From Halichoerus grypus (taxonomy: Eukaryota > Chordata > Mammalia > Carnivora > Phocidae): a stretch of DNA of 64,000 nucleotides. Under the pieces are notes generated by a model. It had not been told where the DNA came from, searched no databases, and saw nothing but the letters and a program-made list of their open reading frames with translations. Positions 51,451-64,000 of this stretch are shown here, piece after piece (within the stretch, counting starts at the first letter, position 1; each line of letters begins with the position of its first letter). A program made the position numbers and the translations under genes. The stretch is taken from NCBI RefSeq assembly GCF_964656455.1, contig NC_135721.1, positions 54,264,936 through 54,328,935 of the forward strand, given 5' to 3'.

Positions 51451-53599
51451 CCAGGGCCTATTCTATTCCTCCAACACATAAATGCTTGAAAGCCCTTTCA
51501 AAGGCAGGTTTTTGTTGTTGTTGCTATTTTAACTGAATAAATCCAATGTAAAGATTGACCCATTTATTTGAAAGAGAAAAAAAGAGTAGGAATTTGCTTT
51601 CAAAAAGGTATGTGAGCTTTCATAATATGCCATTTGGCATTTAAAAGATTAGTTTTTACAATTTGCTAATAAATTGTTATTGCTATTGTTTTAATTAGCC
51701 AGAGTTTCAGTCCCTCTTTTGTATCTTGCAAGATTTCAGACAGGATTTTCTAGAGAAGTTACATTAATCATATAGCAAGAATGTGATCATTTAAAATCTG
51801 TAGCAACTTCCAAATGAATTGCGCATCCCGAAGAACTCTCAGAACTTGAAATAAAGTTGCTAAAAGATTAGTACAGAGCTATCACTACTTACTTACATTT
51901 GAACAAATAACAAAACTTTCCTTAAACTCTACGGGGTTTTCCCCCATAGAATTTATTATTATCAGCTCCTGACTATAAACAATTACCTAAACAGTTTGTG
52001 CATTCCTTCAAGAAGTATAACAAGACAAGAGGAAGGGTGTTCCTGATAACTGGAGATCTAGCTGGTCTTGCAATTAGAGAAGAGGGAAGGGAATGGCTTT
52101 CATTGGGGGTAGGAAAGAGGGAGAATATTTAAATGTATCTCCTTTGTTTTTTAGGTGACATTATGAGACATTTGCTTTTTCGAGATGGTCACCATTATCG
52201 ATATTTTTGTATGAGCACATGGGAGTGGAGTGGGGAAGCAGGTGGGCACGCCCAATGTGAACCACAAGGCAATTTCTGTGAGCCTTCATAGAGATGTAGA
52301 CGAATGGGTTTCCCCTCCCAGGGTGGTGGTCAGGCCAGTACAGACCCCCAAACTGAAAGAAATTAGCCCAACCTCAAGAAATCAGGCAGTTTAGGAATAA
52401 TTTCTAATCCAATTGCCCCAATAACATATGGACCACAAAAAGCACCGCAATGCAGGTAAGATCTTGCTGGCTGCTAAAGAAGTTTTCTGTTTTGTTTTAA
52501 GAAGATAATATAGCTCTCTGCAAGGTTCTTCCCAAGGGTATGACCTAGAAAACCAGGAAACCTGGTGGATGAATAAAAGAACTTGCTTCTCTCTCTCCTG
52601 ATTCTGTCTGAACCAATATTTGATTATATTTTATTCAGGGGCATCTCAGCTTCAAGGAAAGCCAAAGCTCCTCTGTAGACTGAGATGGAGGCTGACGAAA
52701 TCCATTCATTTTCTTTTTTTTTCTGTTAGTACAGGAAATAGACTCGGGTTGTAACTTCCCGGGCCACCTGATTTTGTCCCCTCCCTCCCTCATCCTCCAG
52801 ATCAGGTCGGCTGGTTAGCCCCGGTGATGAAATATCAGCATGGCTGCATCAGCACCTCTGACCGACTGTCTCTTCTTATCTCCTGCTATTTATTCTTCCT
52901 CCTGTGCCCTCCATGCCCTCCGGACCCTCGCCCTTCCTTCTCCCTACCCCTTCAGTCGAGGTTGGTAATCTCAGCAGCAACCTTACACCTTGCACGAGGC
53001 AGACCTAAACTATCCACATCTGTGTAACAAGTGTCTGTAAGTAATGGCACCCGGATTGGGTTTTAGGTAAACCTTATGTGATGTTAAAATCAGCTACGCC
53101 ATCTCAAGCTTCAACTAACTATTAACCAGCATTAACCAGCCTCCGAAGCTGATTCCAGAACTGTCAGTGGAGGTTAGTGGCTGTGTGGAATCACGATGGC
53201 TGGAAGAGAGAGAGGAAACTTTTTTTTTTTTTTTTAAGTTACTCCTGCTCCTCTCAGTTTTTATTTTATTCACAGATGCTGGAAAACCTGGATTAATTTA
53301 TACCCTCGAGTGTTACTGGAGGCACAGCCTCTATCCAGAGGAGCAGACCCAGCGTGGCCTTCGACAGCCCCTGTGCGTCTCCCTGTAACAGTACCAGTCA
53401 CTGAGGAACATAGCTCTGAAAGTGGGCAAAGGCATGAGGGTCAGCAGACCTGCGTACATCGGGGACAACACAGAATTAACCGTGATATGTACAAATAAAT
53501 GACTTTCAAAAAAAGCAAACTAGGCTAAAAATGGTAACATAAAGAGTTTGCTTCTGACATTTTTCAAAAAGCCAAGATTTTTAGCATTCATTCATTTTA

Positions 53600-53634
53600 G
53601 GCTAGGCTAGGCGAGGCGAGGCGAGGCGAGGCTA
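53600..53634. repeat. (GGCTA)/(GGCGA) pentanucleotide array
   Basis: Seven tandem pentamers, GGCTA x2, GGCGA x4, GGCTA x1, each GGCGA unit adding a CpG. Confidence 0.93.
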
Positions 53635-54554
53635 TGACCTATTTAAATTCAACCTTTGCCCCTAATAGTGAAAGTCCCCCCTGCCAACAATTTTGCTGGT
53701 TTTTAAATATTATTTTATCCATAAATTTTCATTTGGTCTTCTTCCCTGGATGTCATTAAATCAGTATGCACTTACAAAAATATCCACCAAAATATTATGA
53801 TTATAAATATTTTGAACATGAAATTCATTCAGAACAATAACCAAACAAAACAAATCCCTTGGTGGCATAAAGCCCCCAATCTCCAGTTTCTCACATCTCC
53901 AGGAGAATTCCTGCAGTGAAAACAGCAATACTCACACAGACAATATAAACTGTTACTCTGCTTGAAAAGTCACAAGGGACTACACAGGAAGAGCCGACTC
54001 TATATTGCTGTTTTCCTTTACAGTTCTAAGTACAGGGACAACTTTCACTGTGCAGCCCTGACTCAGATGAATGTTTTGGAATGGCAACCAGGCCATTCAA
54101 ACCACTTAAAAGCAAATTATGTGAGCATCTTGCCATTGCAACAAGATTTAAACTTTCTTGGACCGTTCGCTACAAAGGTCCACTAAAGCGTTAGAAGAAA
54201 TTAAGTCCTTCTCTCTGGGGTTTGGCTGACTTTCTTCTTAGTAGGAGTTGGTTCTAAGTACCTCAGAGTCACACTGAGAAAAGCAACATCATTAACATAC
54301 ATACTTAAAATCACAAGTCACATGAACTCCTAAACCTTATAACTTACAGTTAACAAAATTGCAATAGTGAACTTCAAATAAAACTCCTCATTTGGGGTAA
54401 GTATCTAGGAAATTAAGTGCTAACACTTTTGTAACAACTAGGGGAACACAGTGATTTATGAAATATTCCAAGTGCAGAGGGGATCATTTTTCCCCCATTT
54501 TTTTTTCTATCACAACTGGTTCACCGTCCATATTTAGTTTACATATGTCATTTA

Positions 54555-54745
<191 letters not shown>

Positions 54746-56377
54746 CTACCTTGACAGGCTTTATGCAAATAGAATGCCTTTGGATATAAACAAAACCGAA
54801 AGAGCAATATAAATGATTAATAGTTTATTTGGTACTGTTTTTGTTTTTTTTTTCCAAGACAAAGAGAAAGAACAAGGCCTAGGCTCAAAAGTAGTCAGGT
54901 CTAAGGAACTTCTTCCAAAGAACAGTGGGAAAGGTCAAAGGGAATGAAGGGAAATAGCCAATCTCTTCAGTAGCTTTCTTTGTTCCATGGTAATGATTCA
55001 GATGTGTACAGCTGAGACGTGGTAAGTGTAACTCCTCCTGGGGAGTTAAATATGGTGGTGGCCATGGGCAGAGGTGCTGTCCCTGCCTGGGTATTCAAAC
55101 CCCACGTATGGTCGTTGATGTCAACTTGTGAGAAGATGCATTTAAGATATCAACTATTTCCACAAGCGATCTATCTTAAAACTAAAGTAGGCCATGGAGA
55201 TGTAAGTAATCCATCATCTAAGCGATTTGACATAGGAATGCTTCAAATAGAATATAATTCTTCTTGTCATAAAAAGAGAGCATCAAGTTTACTAAGGGCA
55301 AAACTCCTGAAATAGTTTTTTAATTAGGAAACAATTACTGTGTAAGTCAAATAAAGTGATGTTAAACGAATAGTCAATTGGAATTGTATTACCCTAAAAA
55401 TCCAGGCAGTTTCTAAAATTTCTTCTAGATTTAAATCTTTCTCATTTGAAAAGTCACCTGTTTACAAATTCCTGAATATTGGATCCTAGTCTTCCATTGA
55501 TTTGTGTTATAACATTTATGTTGGTTCTTCTAGGAAATATTCTGGCTCTGTGACACAATAAAACAAAAAACGTAGTATTCCTTTTACAGTGCCATGTTTA
55601 ATAAGACAAAAAATGAAATTTCAGCCCATATAACCACACCGTCCAAAACAAGTCATAAGGTACAAATGGAAACTAAGTATCTTGTGCTTGGCACAAAACT
55701 TCAGAGGGAAAACAAGCCTGGACTAAAACCACTACACTAAAAAGCAGCTTGGCTTCTGTCAAACGTGCCTCCGAGGAAGGTACCGACTTTGAGAAAGGGA
55801 CAGGTGGATCCGGCCCAGGAAGAAGAGCTACAGCAGCAAGGCTTTGCCATGAGGCAACACATACATCTAAGAGCACATTCCCTGGGTTATGCACTTCACT
55901 GGAGAGCCGTGGACATGCCCCAGGAATCGGGTACTTCGGTAAGACAAGTTTCCTAGCCACTGTACATTGGAACTAGCCTCATACTCAGTTACACCGCTTC
56001 GTGAGCTTATTTCATATTCCTTATTTCTGTTACCTAAATACACTAGGTACAAATATACTTACTACCTTGATTTCAGTTATTTCAGTCTAATCGATAGTCA
56101 TTATGTTGCCATTAATTGTTCCTAACAGCTCCCTCAGGAGTCCCCTGCCCATCCCCCGCAAAAAAGGAAATCGCCCCCAAATTGCCTTAACTTGTACTGA
56201 GGTAAAGTTTAAAAACTGTTGCGTGAGGAACAGACTAAATATCAACATTTCTCCTATGATTACAGCGTATGCCACACAAAACTTCTGCAGAACTTTTCTG
56301 AGGGTGAGTTTTCTTAATTTAAAAATCCATCATTTTACTGTATTTAAAAATCCATCTATTCTGTTAAAGTTCCACAG

Positions 56378-56530
56378 GATCATAGCTGTGCTCTCAGTGG
56401 AAAAGATCGTAAAGACCCACAGTCCCAAAGCCCTCGCTGTGTAGCAGCAGTGAAGAAAGTGCTTGGGTGACTTGCCCAAGGTCACGCAGCAGGGATGGGG
56501 CTTGCCCGACCAGACGTATCCCTAAATCAG
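56378..56530. mobile_element. L3/MIR-type ancient repeat
   Basis: ggatcatagctgtgctctcagt, aaagatcgtaaagaccca and gacttgcccaaggtcacgca are ancient-repeat phrases. A small ORF over it is not a gene. Confidence 0.55.
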
Positions 56531-57949
56531 TGCTCCTTCCACCCCCACCAAACTCTTTGCATAACCAAGTGTTTTATAAGGAGTCCCCTTGGATTTGCCT
56601 AATAAATTCCTTGAAAGTCCACTATTTAAAGAGGCTTTTTATTCAGAGAAGCAATTCACCATATAAAATAACAATTCATTAAAGAAACATGAGAAAAGAA
56701 ACCAACTCAACAGCATTTAAAATTTCAATGGGCTAATCCACTTTCAATATGCAAAAGGTAACCAAGGAAAAGAAACATATTACTTGATCACTGATTAAAA
56801 ATGAAAAGCTTCTAACCTAATGACAGTTTTTCACCACCTCTCCATGATTGTTTTCCACCTTAAAAAAAAAATAGCCTTTCCATCCGTCTCAAAACCCCTT
56901 CAGATTAATTTAGCAGGCAATGCCTAGTGCCTGCCTCGAAGAGAATTCATTGATAATTTATGGAAATATCTACTATAATCCAGCGGAGATGACTTTTTTC
57001 CAGCTTTGTGCATCAATAGATAATCAAGGCCTTAAAGCAGTCTTAGCTTCCCATTACCTCAGGCAAAAGAATTCCTGAAAGCATGCCTTGAGGGCACCTG
57101 AATTATATACTCCATTAGGAGAGGAAGGCTTTCTGCATTCCATGTGTAACACTCACCAGAACCTTTCCTGTTTATTTCTGCTGTATGAAAGCAGGAGCAT
57201 TAGGAACAGAATTTTTTAAGTGAAGACTTATGTAGACACAATGGAGAACCCTTTCAAGCAGGAGCCAGATCACCCCCTTCAGTCCCTGGCAGTGACCTCT
57301 CCCGAATAAAAGGTTTCTATTACATCATTAGCTCAAGCCAAAAACAGCCTTGGCTTAATGCACAGTTTGTTCTTCCTACTGTTTTTAGGCAAATACAGCT
57401 ACTTTACTCCCATCTGGGAGGGAAATTACACTGCTGGGTTGTAATCTAAGACAAGATTTTCATTGGAAGCAAATGCTTTCAATCCAGTGTAAATACTGGT
57501 GCATGTTCAGAAAAGCCTAAAACAATAAACCCTGCTCCTTCCCGACACAAGTTAGGGAAATGGAGAAGATGGGGAAGGAGAGGAGCATAATAAAACAGAC
57601 GATTCTAAAAGCAAACACTTTCATAGATTTTAATAAATTGTTTAACCTCTTCCACTTTCTAGAATTGAAAATTGATCTCGAAACGTCTCAACCTCAGAGG
57701 AAAGTCTAAATGGTCAATTGTACCTCGAGCATTTCCATTCACTCTGCAATTTGGTACGGTCACCTCGATGCGGTCTCTGGAGGATTTATTTCCTTTTTTT
57801 ATTTTTAAGATCACTAAACAAACTTGCAGAACCGCCGGCCGACCACATGGCAGCACGCAGCAGCTCTGAACCCCATTTGTAAAATGTCAGCAGTGACTTC
57901 ATTCCTGGAGCTGACTTCTCCTGCCGCCAAATGAAGGCAAACTGAAAAG

Positions 57950-58570
57950 GTGGAAATAATCATAAAAATGATGCTAGTCCATAAACAAGCTTACAGCCTC
58001 ATTAGGATAGCAGTAGGCTCCAGTGGGTGATTTATGCTCGTTTTGCTGATGCTATGAGGAAATGCCATAGGGCGACTTTAGCCAATTGCTAATGGTTTCT
58101 GACAGCTTCTTAGCAACTAGTGCAAGCAACGTTGTGGCGTTTGCTAGTGACAGAAACCGAAAATGTCATATTATCTGCCCATGTGTCATGAAGTCCGTGT
58201 GGCAATTAACTAGCAGGCCAGTGACTGAGGGGCCAGAGGCTCGCGAAAATGGCCTTTGGCTATGCAGAGGCGGCCCATGGGCCAGAGCACACACTGCCTA
58301 CACAAATGCAACATTCTAATGCAGAAATCCACTTCCTTGTGACTCCCCAGCTCTGACGAGACCGGGCCGCTCAAATCCCTTTTTCCCCCCTCACTCAAGT
58401 GAAACTCTGCCCCCCACCCCCACCCCGCACTGGGCACTGGCTCTGGCCTTATGAGAAGCCTCGGAAGCAATCTGCTTTGATATGATTATCCGAATGGCTC
58501 CTTAATTGGCAATACCTGGTTCTGTGCTTTTTGGACGCTGGATTCAAAGGTGCTAGCCATTTTTCTGCTC
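57950..58570. other. Single-copy block, candidate conserved element
   Basis: Repeat-free, unusually balanced sequence with repeated tagcaact/caagcaac half-sites near 58113-58130, a tgacagctt MEIS-type site at 58098-58106 and a C-rich tract at 58409-58428. No gene is evident. Confidence 0.35.
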
Positions 58571-60130
58571 TCTCACGAATTAGTCTAAAAGGATTGAAGC
58601 TCACTGAAGCGGACTCACTGCCTGTCAGATTGCAAGGGGCAGAGGGACTCCGCAGCAGCAAGACACTCCATGAAAAACACCAGGCTTCTAACGAGCAGGG
58701 GGAGAATCCTGGCCACACTTTCCAGTTTCCGAGCTATCAAAACCATGCACTATATGTCAAACTGTCAAACCTTTCAGCGTGGGCCATTTGCCCTTTCAAA
58801 TAATATTTAAGAATTGTTTTTACAAAATTTTATAGGCCATGGTCTAGTGAAAGAGGCCAACCAACAAAGAAAGGAATTTGTACTACAATTCGTCTACGGA
58901 CAATTTCTTGTGAGACCTGGTCTGTCCCTGCGGAGCAAGGCAGGTGACCTGTGGCAGCTCCCAGGCTGTCAGAGAGCTCAGATTTCAAACACGCTCAACT
59001 CAAACATCCCGAGTCGCCTATTTAAGCATGCCCAGGCATTTAGACTGTGCTATCTCGTGCCTTTCAAGGCAGAATAAAGCAGCATTTACCGTATTCAGGC
59101 CATTCAATGGGTCAGACTGACCGTGTCAGCAGGGGCTCCTCTCTGGCAGGTCAAAGCCCTGCTCCCATTTTTCCCTTCCTCCTAACGCCCTCACCCTCCC
59201 TCCCCCCGCCGCAGGACTGCCCATCCCCAAAACCTATTCTGAGCCAGGCAAAAACAAACCCCCAAAAGTGCCCAAGATTTACATCACAACAGAGAGGAAC
59301 TTCCAGTGTCAGTGGGTCAGCAGGTATAAATAAAAATGGGTTGTCTGTCAGAGGGTTCTTTCTGTCCTGGAGGCAAAACTCCTAATTAGGGATCTGAACT
59401 TTCAACTGCGTGGGGCAAATGAAGGTGTAAGGTTGTGGACCTTCTTGTTTTGCTAGAAGCTGAGCTGCAAGGCACCCCAGCTTCATGACAACTCATTTAC
59501 AACTTTGCATGGAGACTCCATAGTTTCTGGCCAGGTTCTCCCCTTCACTTTTGCTTTACGCATCTTCAAGTGTTTGGAAACAGAATGTTTGTTCCAGAAA
59601 TGTATGTAGACTGAAAACCAAGGCCATCTGTAATCGCATCCACATCTTTCAGTACGGAGTCAATGCTATCATGTCTTGAAAGGTGTCAAAATTAAGGCCG
59701 TACAGCTTGTGTTGTAAGCTGGCTAAATTTTCATCCAGTGTTAAGGGTTTTCTCCTCTTGCCTGTTTTCTCACATAGCACACCTACAAGAGAAGATGGCG
59801 TTTCACCCCTTACATGGTGTGTAGAACATTCCTGCCCTTCCAGTGGCTGCCGGTGCAAACATCGCATCAGTACGAAGAGGTCGGGTTTCTTTTGTTGTGG
59901 AGCTATCCGAGTGTTCCAGGTTGTTAGGAAGAATGTAAAACTACCCCAAACCCACTTCTCCAGATCATGGCTGTGTCTACTTAGCCAGAAGTCAGATGGG
60001 ATAATGTTTCTGTGTTATGTTAAGAGGATAAATGGTGAGAATTATAGACAACCCTTTCTCAGGAACCAGCGAAAATACTTCAGAGGTTATAAAGAAGTGT
60101 TTTGTCTTCATGGAGAATGTGTAATCGCTG
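58570..60130. other. Unique intron 7 sequence
   Basis: No repeat recognised up to the L2 at 60.14 kb. A strong antisense acceptor-like string, ccctccccccgccgcag, lies at about 59196-59212 on the plus strand but has no accompanying exon evidence. Confidence 0.45.
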
Positions 60131-60139
60131 CCAGAATGA

Positions 60140-60715
60140 TTTTTCTAAAATACACATCTGATCTTATAACCCTGGCTCTTAAAATCCTGCTGTGGTTATC
60201 ATTTGCCTTCAGGATAAAGGCCACACTTTTTAGCCTGGCATGGAAGGACTTTCACGTCCTTCCTCTCCGCCCCAGGGTGTTTCCAGCCCATCTGCTGCTG
60301 GGTCCCCACCCAACCCCCAGCCTCCATCTCCCTGGCAGGTGCTGCCCTCACACCTCTTCGCGGTTCCTGGTGCTAGCCCCTTTTGCAGCGTCCTTCCTGG
60401 CAAGCTCCTTGGTGACCTTTTTTAGGTTAGGTCAACTGCCATCTCCTCTAAGAAGCATGTGCTGGACTCTAGCTGTTTGGTGACACCCCTCCCCAACCCC
60501 CAATTTTTCTGTTCCTGACATTCCTCCGTCCAAACACACATCACACTCTAGCAGGACTGTTGATTTCTGTGGTCTATGTCCCCTCGGCTTGATTACATAG
60601 GATCTGTGAAAGCAAGGACAGGGTCATAGTCCCCTCTAAGATTCTCTAGCCCTGGGCTTACCCCGGTGTCCAGGGTATAGACTTGTCAATGGCATATTAA
60701 ATGAATGAGCAAATG
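60140..60715 (+). mobile_element. L2 LINE 3' end
   Basis: The order acatctgatcttataaccc, cttcaggataaaggccaca, tagcctggcatggaaggac, ... gtgaaagcaaggacagggtc ... ggcatattaaatgaatgag is the L2 3' terminal region in forward orientation. It underlies the C-terminal part of the longest ORF in the window (59683-60483), which argues that the ORF is fortuitous. Confidence 0.82.
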
Positions 60716-61873
60716 CATTTCTTGTTTCACTGCATGGAGAAAACCACAGTTTCAATTTCCAGCTGTTATACTCCTTTTTGATACATACTTAAACTCTTGA
60801 AGAATATTCACCAAGGAAAATCAGTAAAACTATAAGAAAACATAAAGGAAATGCATTCTCCAAAACTGGGACGTTTCCTTGGAATCTTTCAGCTCATCTT
60901 GGACAAAAGATGGACTGAGTGAAAGAATCAGAGTTCTTTTTAGTGTTTGTCATAGTCTCTCAGGAATACTACCTCCTTCTATTACAATTTAAAACTATTT
61001 ACCGAACTAAAATTTCTTGCTGTTTGTACATTTTTCCTGAGTTCAACTCTAAAAAATAAAGCAAAAGTTTTGTTTCCCTCTGAATTTTTCCCAATGAATT
61101 AAATATATTATTTTACACGTCTCCCAGTTTTAACCTAGCAAAGAAACTCAACTGTTTCTCAGCAGACAATTTCGCCCTGAGCTCAGACTCCAGGCTCACA
61201 CTTTATAGACTCAGTGCTAAATACAAAACTCTAGAACTCTGGCTTTTCCTTAGTTTTGCCAAGTCATGGATTGGCCTTCCCCACAGCATTCCTCCACACC
61301 TGCCTCAGCAATTTTTCAGCAACAGGTTATCTGAAGACCTTAGTATCTGATACTATCATACAGACTGACATGCCACAGGGTCCCTGGAGACATTAGAAAG
61401 GATCTTATACGATCAATGAAAACCTAATAAAACCCCATAAGTCTTATTACACATTTTTAGGAGAAACACAGTAGATTTCATATATCTTCAAATTTGTAGC
61501 CAATATGCAAACACACAATTGTCTACAACCAATGGTTCACTTTTGAGTTTGACTTGAATCAGGGTTCTGTTACCTTGCCCTCCCTTTTGCATCTTTTCTC
61601 ATCCTTAGGTGTTTAACATTTCCTTGTTCTTAGTTCAAAGTGATTCTCAGTTGATCAAAGAAAAATAACAAAGGAAAGCACATTCTCATATGTTTTGTGT
61701 TATCACCCACGACTTCCCTGAAAATCTTGAGGTGGTTCCTTTGGAAACCAAGATAAGGAGTTATATGTTGGCACCTGCCAGGGCAGTGTGAGGTTCTAGA
61801 AGGGGCGTAAGAAATGGCCAATGTTACAGATACACTAATGGCAGTGACCGATAAGACAGAGGTAAGGAAAAGT

Positions 61874-61886
61874 GGGGGGGGGGGGG
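61874..61886. repeat. G13 run
   Basis: Uninterrupted G homopolymer. Confidence 0.9.
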
Positions 61887-62254
61887 AGATTAAGAATAAG
61901 CAAACTTTAAATACACACATTATGGCACTTACAAAAAGAAATGTCTAGGTACATTTCCCCAGGTTGGCTTTACAGAGATTTGCCATGAAGCTTTTCCTTT
62001 CTCGTTGACTTAGGTCTGTTAAATAGTGACAAATACTTGTTAATAGTTAGCCCCTGTGGAAGCAGCTCACAGCCTTATTCTGCCCTTTAGTGGATTCCTG
62101 ATATCACAGAAACCTAACGGGAGAAATAGAGCCTCGGAGCCTGGAGAAAGTAACTCTCTCAATGAACGAAGTAACTCCTTTTCTAGAAAGTAAAGTGCAG
62201 ACTTTAAAAATGAGCCCTCACAGAGGTAACCGTCTTTTGCATAAGCGGTTACTC

Positions 62255-62740
62255 TTACCATTCATTTATTCTTTTGACAGAAATGTACTGAATTCTATGT
62301 CCCAAACACTATGTCAACCATGAGGGACACAAATGGTGAACAAAATCAGAAAGAGTCCCTGTTTCTGTGGAGCTTTCCAGGTAGAGGCCACAGATGTGAA
62401 ACAAAATAATCACAGTGATAAAAGTACGACTGTACTCAATCAGAAAGAAATATAAGTCTGTGAGCGTTGAAACAAAGGAAACGGACTGAGGAGGAATCTG
62501 GAGCAGAATCTGAAGGGTGGCGAAAGTCAAGTGGGGGTGGGGAGCAGCCTAAAAGGGCAGAGAGCAGAGAAAGGATTGCAGGCCACAGGAACAGCAGGTA
62601 CAAAGGCCCTGTGTCTGGAAGCGTGACACAACCACAGAATTGAACCTGGGAACGTAGGACCACGTGAAGCTGGAAAGGTGAGCGAAGCAAGACCACTCAG
62701 GGCCTCGTGGGCCATGGTCAGGATTTAGGTGTTTGTCCCT
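62255..62740 (-). mobile_element. L2 LINE fragment
   Basis: tcatttattcttttgacagaa, caaacactatgtcaaccatg, gaacaaaatcagaaagagtcc, tacaaaggccctgtgtctgg and gcctcgtgggccatggtcag give the L2 pattern in reverse. Confidence 0.82.
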
Positions 62741-62744
62741 AGGG

Positions 62745-63590
62745 TTCTGAGTAGAGGCCCACACACATACTTCTGTGGCATCATGAGTGTCCTCTCCGTC
62801 GCATGCCCCAATATTACCTAAATGTTACCAAATAAAGCCTCATTCCCCAGTGTTTCTTTCTAGTTCAACCTAACAAAGCACCTGATTCCAAATTAAGATG
62901 GGGGAATGAAGGACAATGGAAAAGCAATGAGTCCATTTGGGTAGACCCCAGTGTAGGCACAGATCACACTCTGAAGTTAATCTGTAAATAGGGCATTTGG
63001 ACATTGGAACATATTTTCACATAGAAGCAAGTTATGAATGGTGTTGGGTCCTAAGGCTTGCTCATCAAAGCCAAAGTAATTCATTAAGTGAATAAAGTTC
63101 TGACATCTGAGCTCTAGGTGCAGGAAGTCAGGAAGTATAAGAAGAAGGAGGAAGATGAGTTTTTTTTCTCCTATTTCTGTACACAGAATCAGCCTGGGGA
63201 AATATTAAAGTATGTGTAAGTGCCTTTAGTACCTCCTTTTCTATACATCACCTTCACTGCTCAGCATCCATCTCCTGGAGTTTCCCAGCATCCCAGCACC
63301 TTGTAGGGACACCTGGCCTCCCACTGTGGACACCCCACCCAGACCTAACCTTTTCCTGCTCTGAGTTCACACCATCTCCCAACAACCCAAATACCCAGCC
63401 TTTCGGTCTAGTTGGTCTAAGCCAGGCCTATTGAGGTAGAAAGCGATCTGCAAGCACTAATGGAGACTCAGCAAGAAAAACCGATACCCCCTCACCTTCC
63501 CAGAAATGTGGGCATCTTTGAAAGAAAATTTGTTAATGCAAATGAACCTTTAAATGGCAGAATTTTAGGTAGAGTAGTAAGTAAAGTTTA
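62745..63590. other. Unique intron 7 sequence, nothing recognised
   Basis: No repeat, exon or motif of note. Confidence 0.5.
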
Positions 63591-63620
63591 AAAAAAAAAA
63601 ATACAGCTGGTGCTGGGAAA

Positions 63621-63647
63621 GTTTTGTTGTTGTTGTTGTTGTTGTTT
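63621..63647. repeat. (TTG)n
   Basis: Trinucleotide run. On the plus strand it gives a short poly-Cys or poly-Leu ORF that is not a gene. Confidence 0.93.
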
Positions 63648-64000
63648 GAATCAGCAGATGCCAGCCTTTCAGAAGAGCCCAGGATCAAGTTCCCAAACTT
63701 GTCCTTACATCCCTCCACCCTCAACCACTCCGCCCTTGCTCATTCCTCCTGCATTTGGGAAGCCACGCATCTCTCACCTTGCTCAGTGTTTCTTTCTTTT
63801 TCACAGAAACTGTGGTGACAGTGAATGGGTCCTGGGGGTGCACAGCAGTGAAAATAGCAGTAAGAGATCTTGGTTGAACATTTGTGTGTATATGGAGGAC
63901 ATTCCGATAATCTGGGTGTTTATAACTCAGAGATTGCCAACCCGTTGGAATAAATTTGGAATAACTCCTTTACTACAAATAAATGCACTCTATTAACCAT

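Noticed and set aside
59190..59215. Acceptor-like ccctccccccgccgcag on the plus strand
   Set aside because: No downstream donor with coding or conserved context. A single splice-like string is expected by chance.
59683..60483. Longest ORF in the window, 266 codons, plus strand
   Set aside because: Its second half lies over a recognised L2 3' end, it has no domain, and it is antisense to MEIS1 in an intron without splice context. Treated as fortuitous.

Overview
The window is mammalian nuclear DNA from the interior of one gene, MEIS1, a TALE-class homeobox transcription factor gene transcribed on the minus strand. It contains exactly two coding exons, of 146 nt (54567-54712) and 77 nt (18718-18794). 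Both have canonical splice sites and an uninterrupted TALE homeodomain reading frame. By human numbering, recalled from memory, these are exons 8 and 9. The rest is intron: part of intron 7 (54713-64000), all of intron 8 (18795-54566, about 35.8 kb) and part of intron 9 (1-18717). No bacterial, viral, CRISPR or operon-type feature is present. The ORFs seen in the introns behave as chance or repeat-derived frames.

The host is a carnivoran. Nine tRNA-Lys-derived Can-SINE (SINEC) copies are present, most with clear target-site duplications, together with one carnivore-type L1 3' end. The SINE bodies carry a 'gacagcgagagagggaacac'-like block instead of the canid variant, which suggests an arctoid (bear, seal or mustelid group). 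The exact species cannot be read from the sequence.

Layout from left to right. Intron 9 (1-18717) has an L3/CR1-like fragment, MIR, three SINEC sites (one nested inside another within an old L1 end), a small DNA transposon, a CpG-rich patch near 13.1 kb, a C-run at 15.65 kb and a TG/CA microsatellite just downstream of exon 9. Exon 9 follows. Intron 8 (18795-54566) has SINEs at 20.4, 31.1, 32.7, 42.3 and 44.9 kb, L2 and MIR remnants, a cluster of L1/MER5A/L1 at 41.3-42.2 kb, a 105-bp tandem duplication at 23.0 kb, a long purine microsatellite at 34.6 kb and several repeat-free stretches that could be regulatory. Exon 8 follows. Intron 7 (54713-64000) has two L2 remnants and a repeat-poor block around 58 kb. 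No young SINE lies between 45.1 and 64 kb.

The two exons together encode the acidic/basic leader and most of the homeodomain: helix 1, the three-residue PYP loop, helix 2 and the start of helix 3. The recognition tryptophan codon is split at the exon 9 donor, so the end of helix 3 lies in an exon outside the window. MEIS1 introns are known from the literature to hold developmental enhancers and the restless-legs-syndrome association interval, so the main open question is which non-repeat stretches are functional. I found nothing that I would call a new biological system. The most distinctive items are the 105-bp duplication, the intronic CpG patch, the CA repeat near the exon 9 donor and a few motif-dense single-copy blocks.
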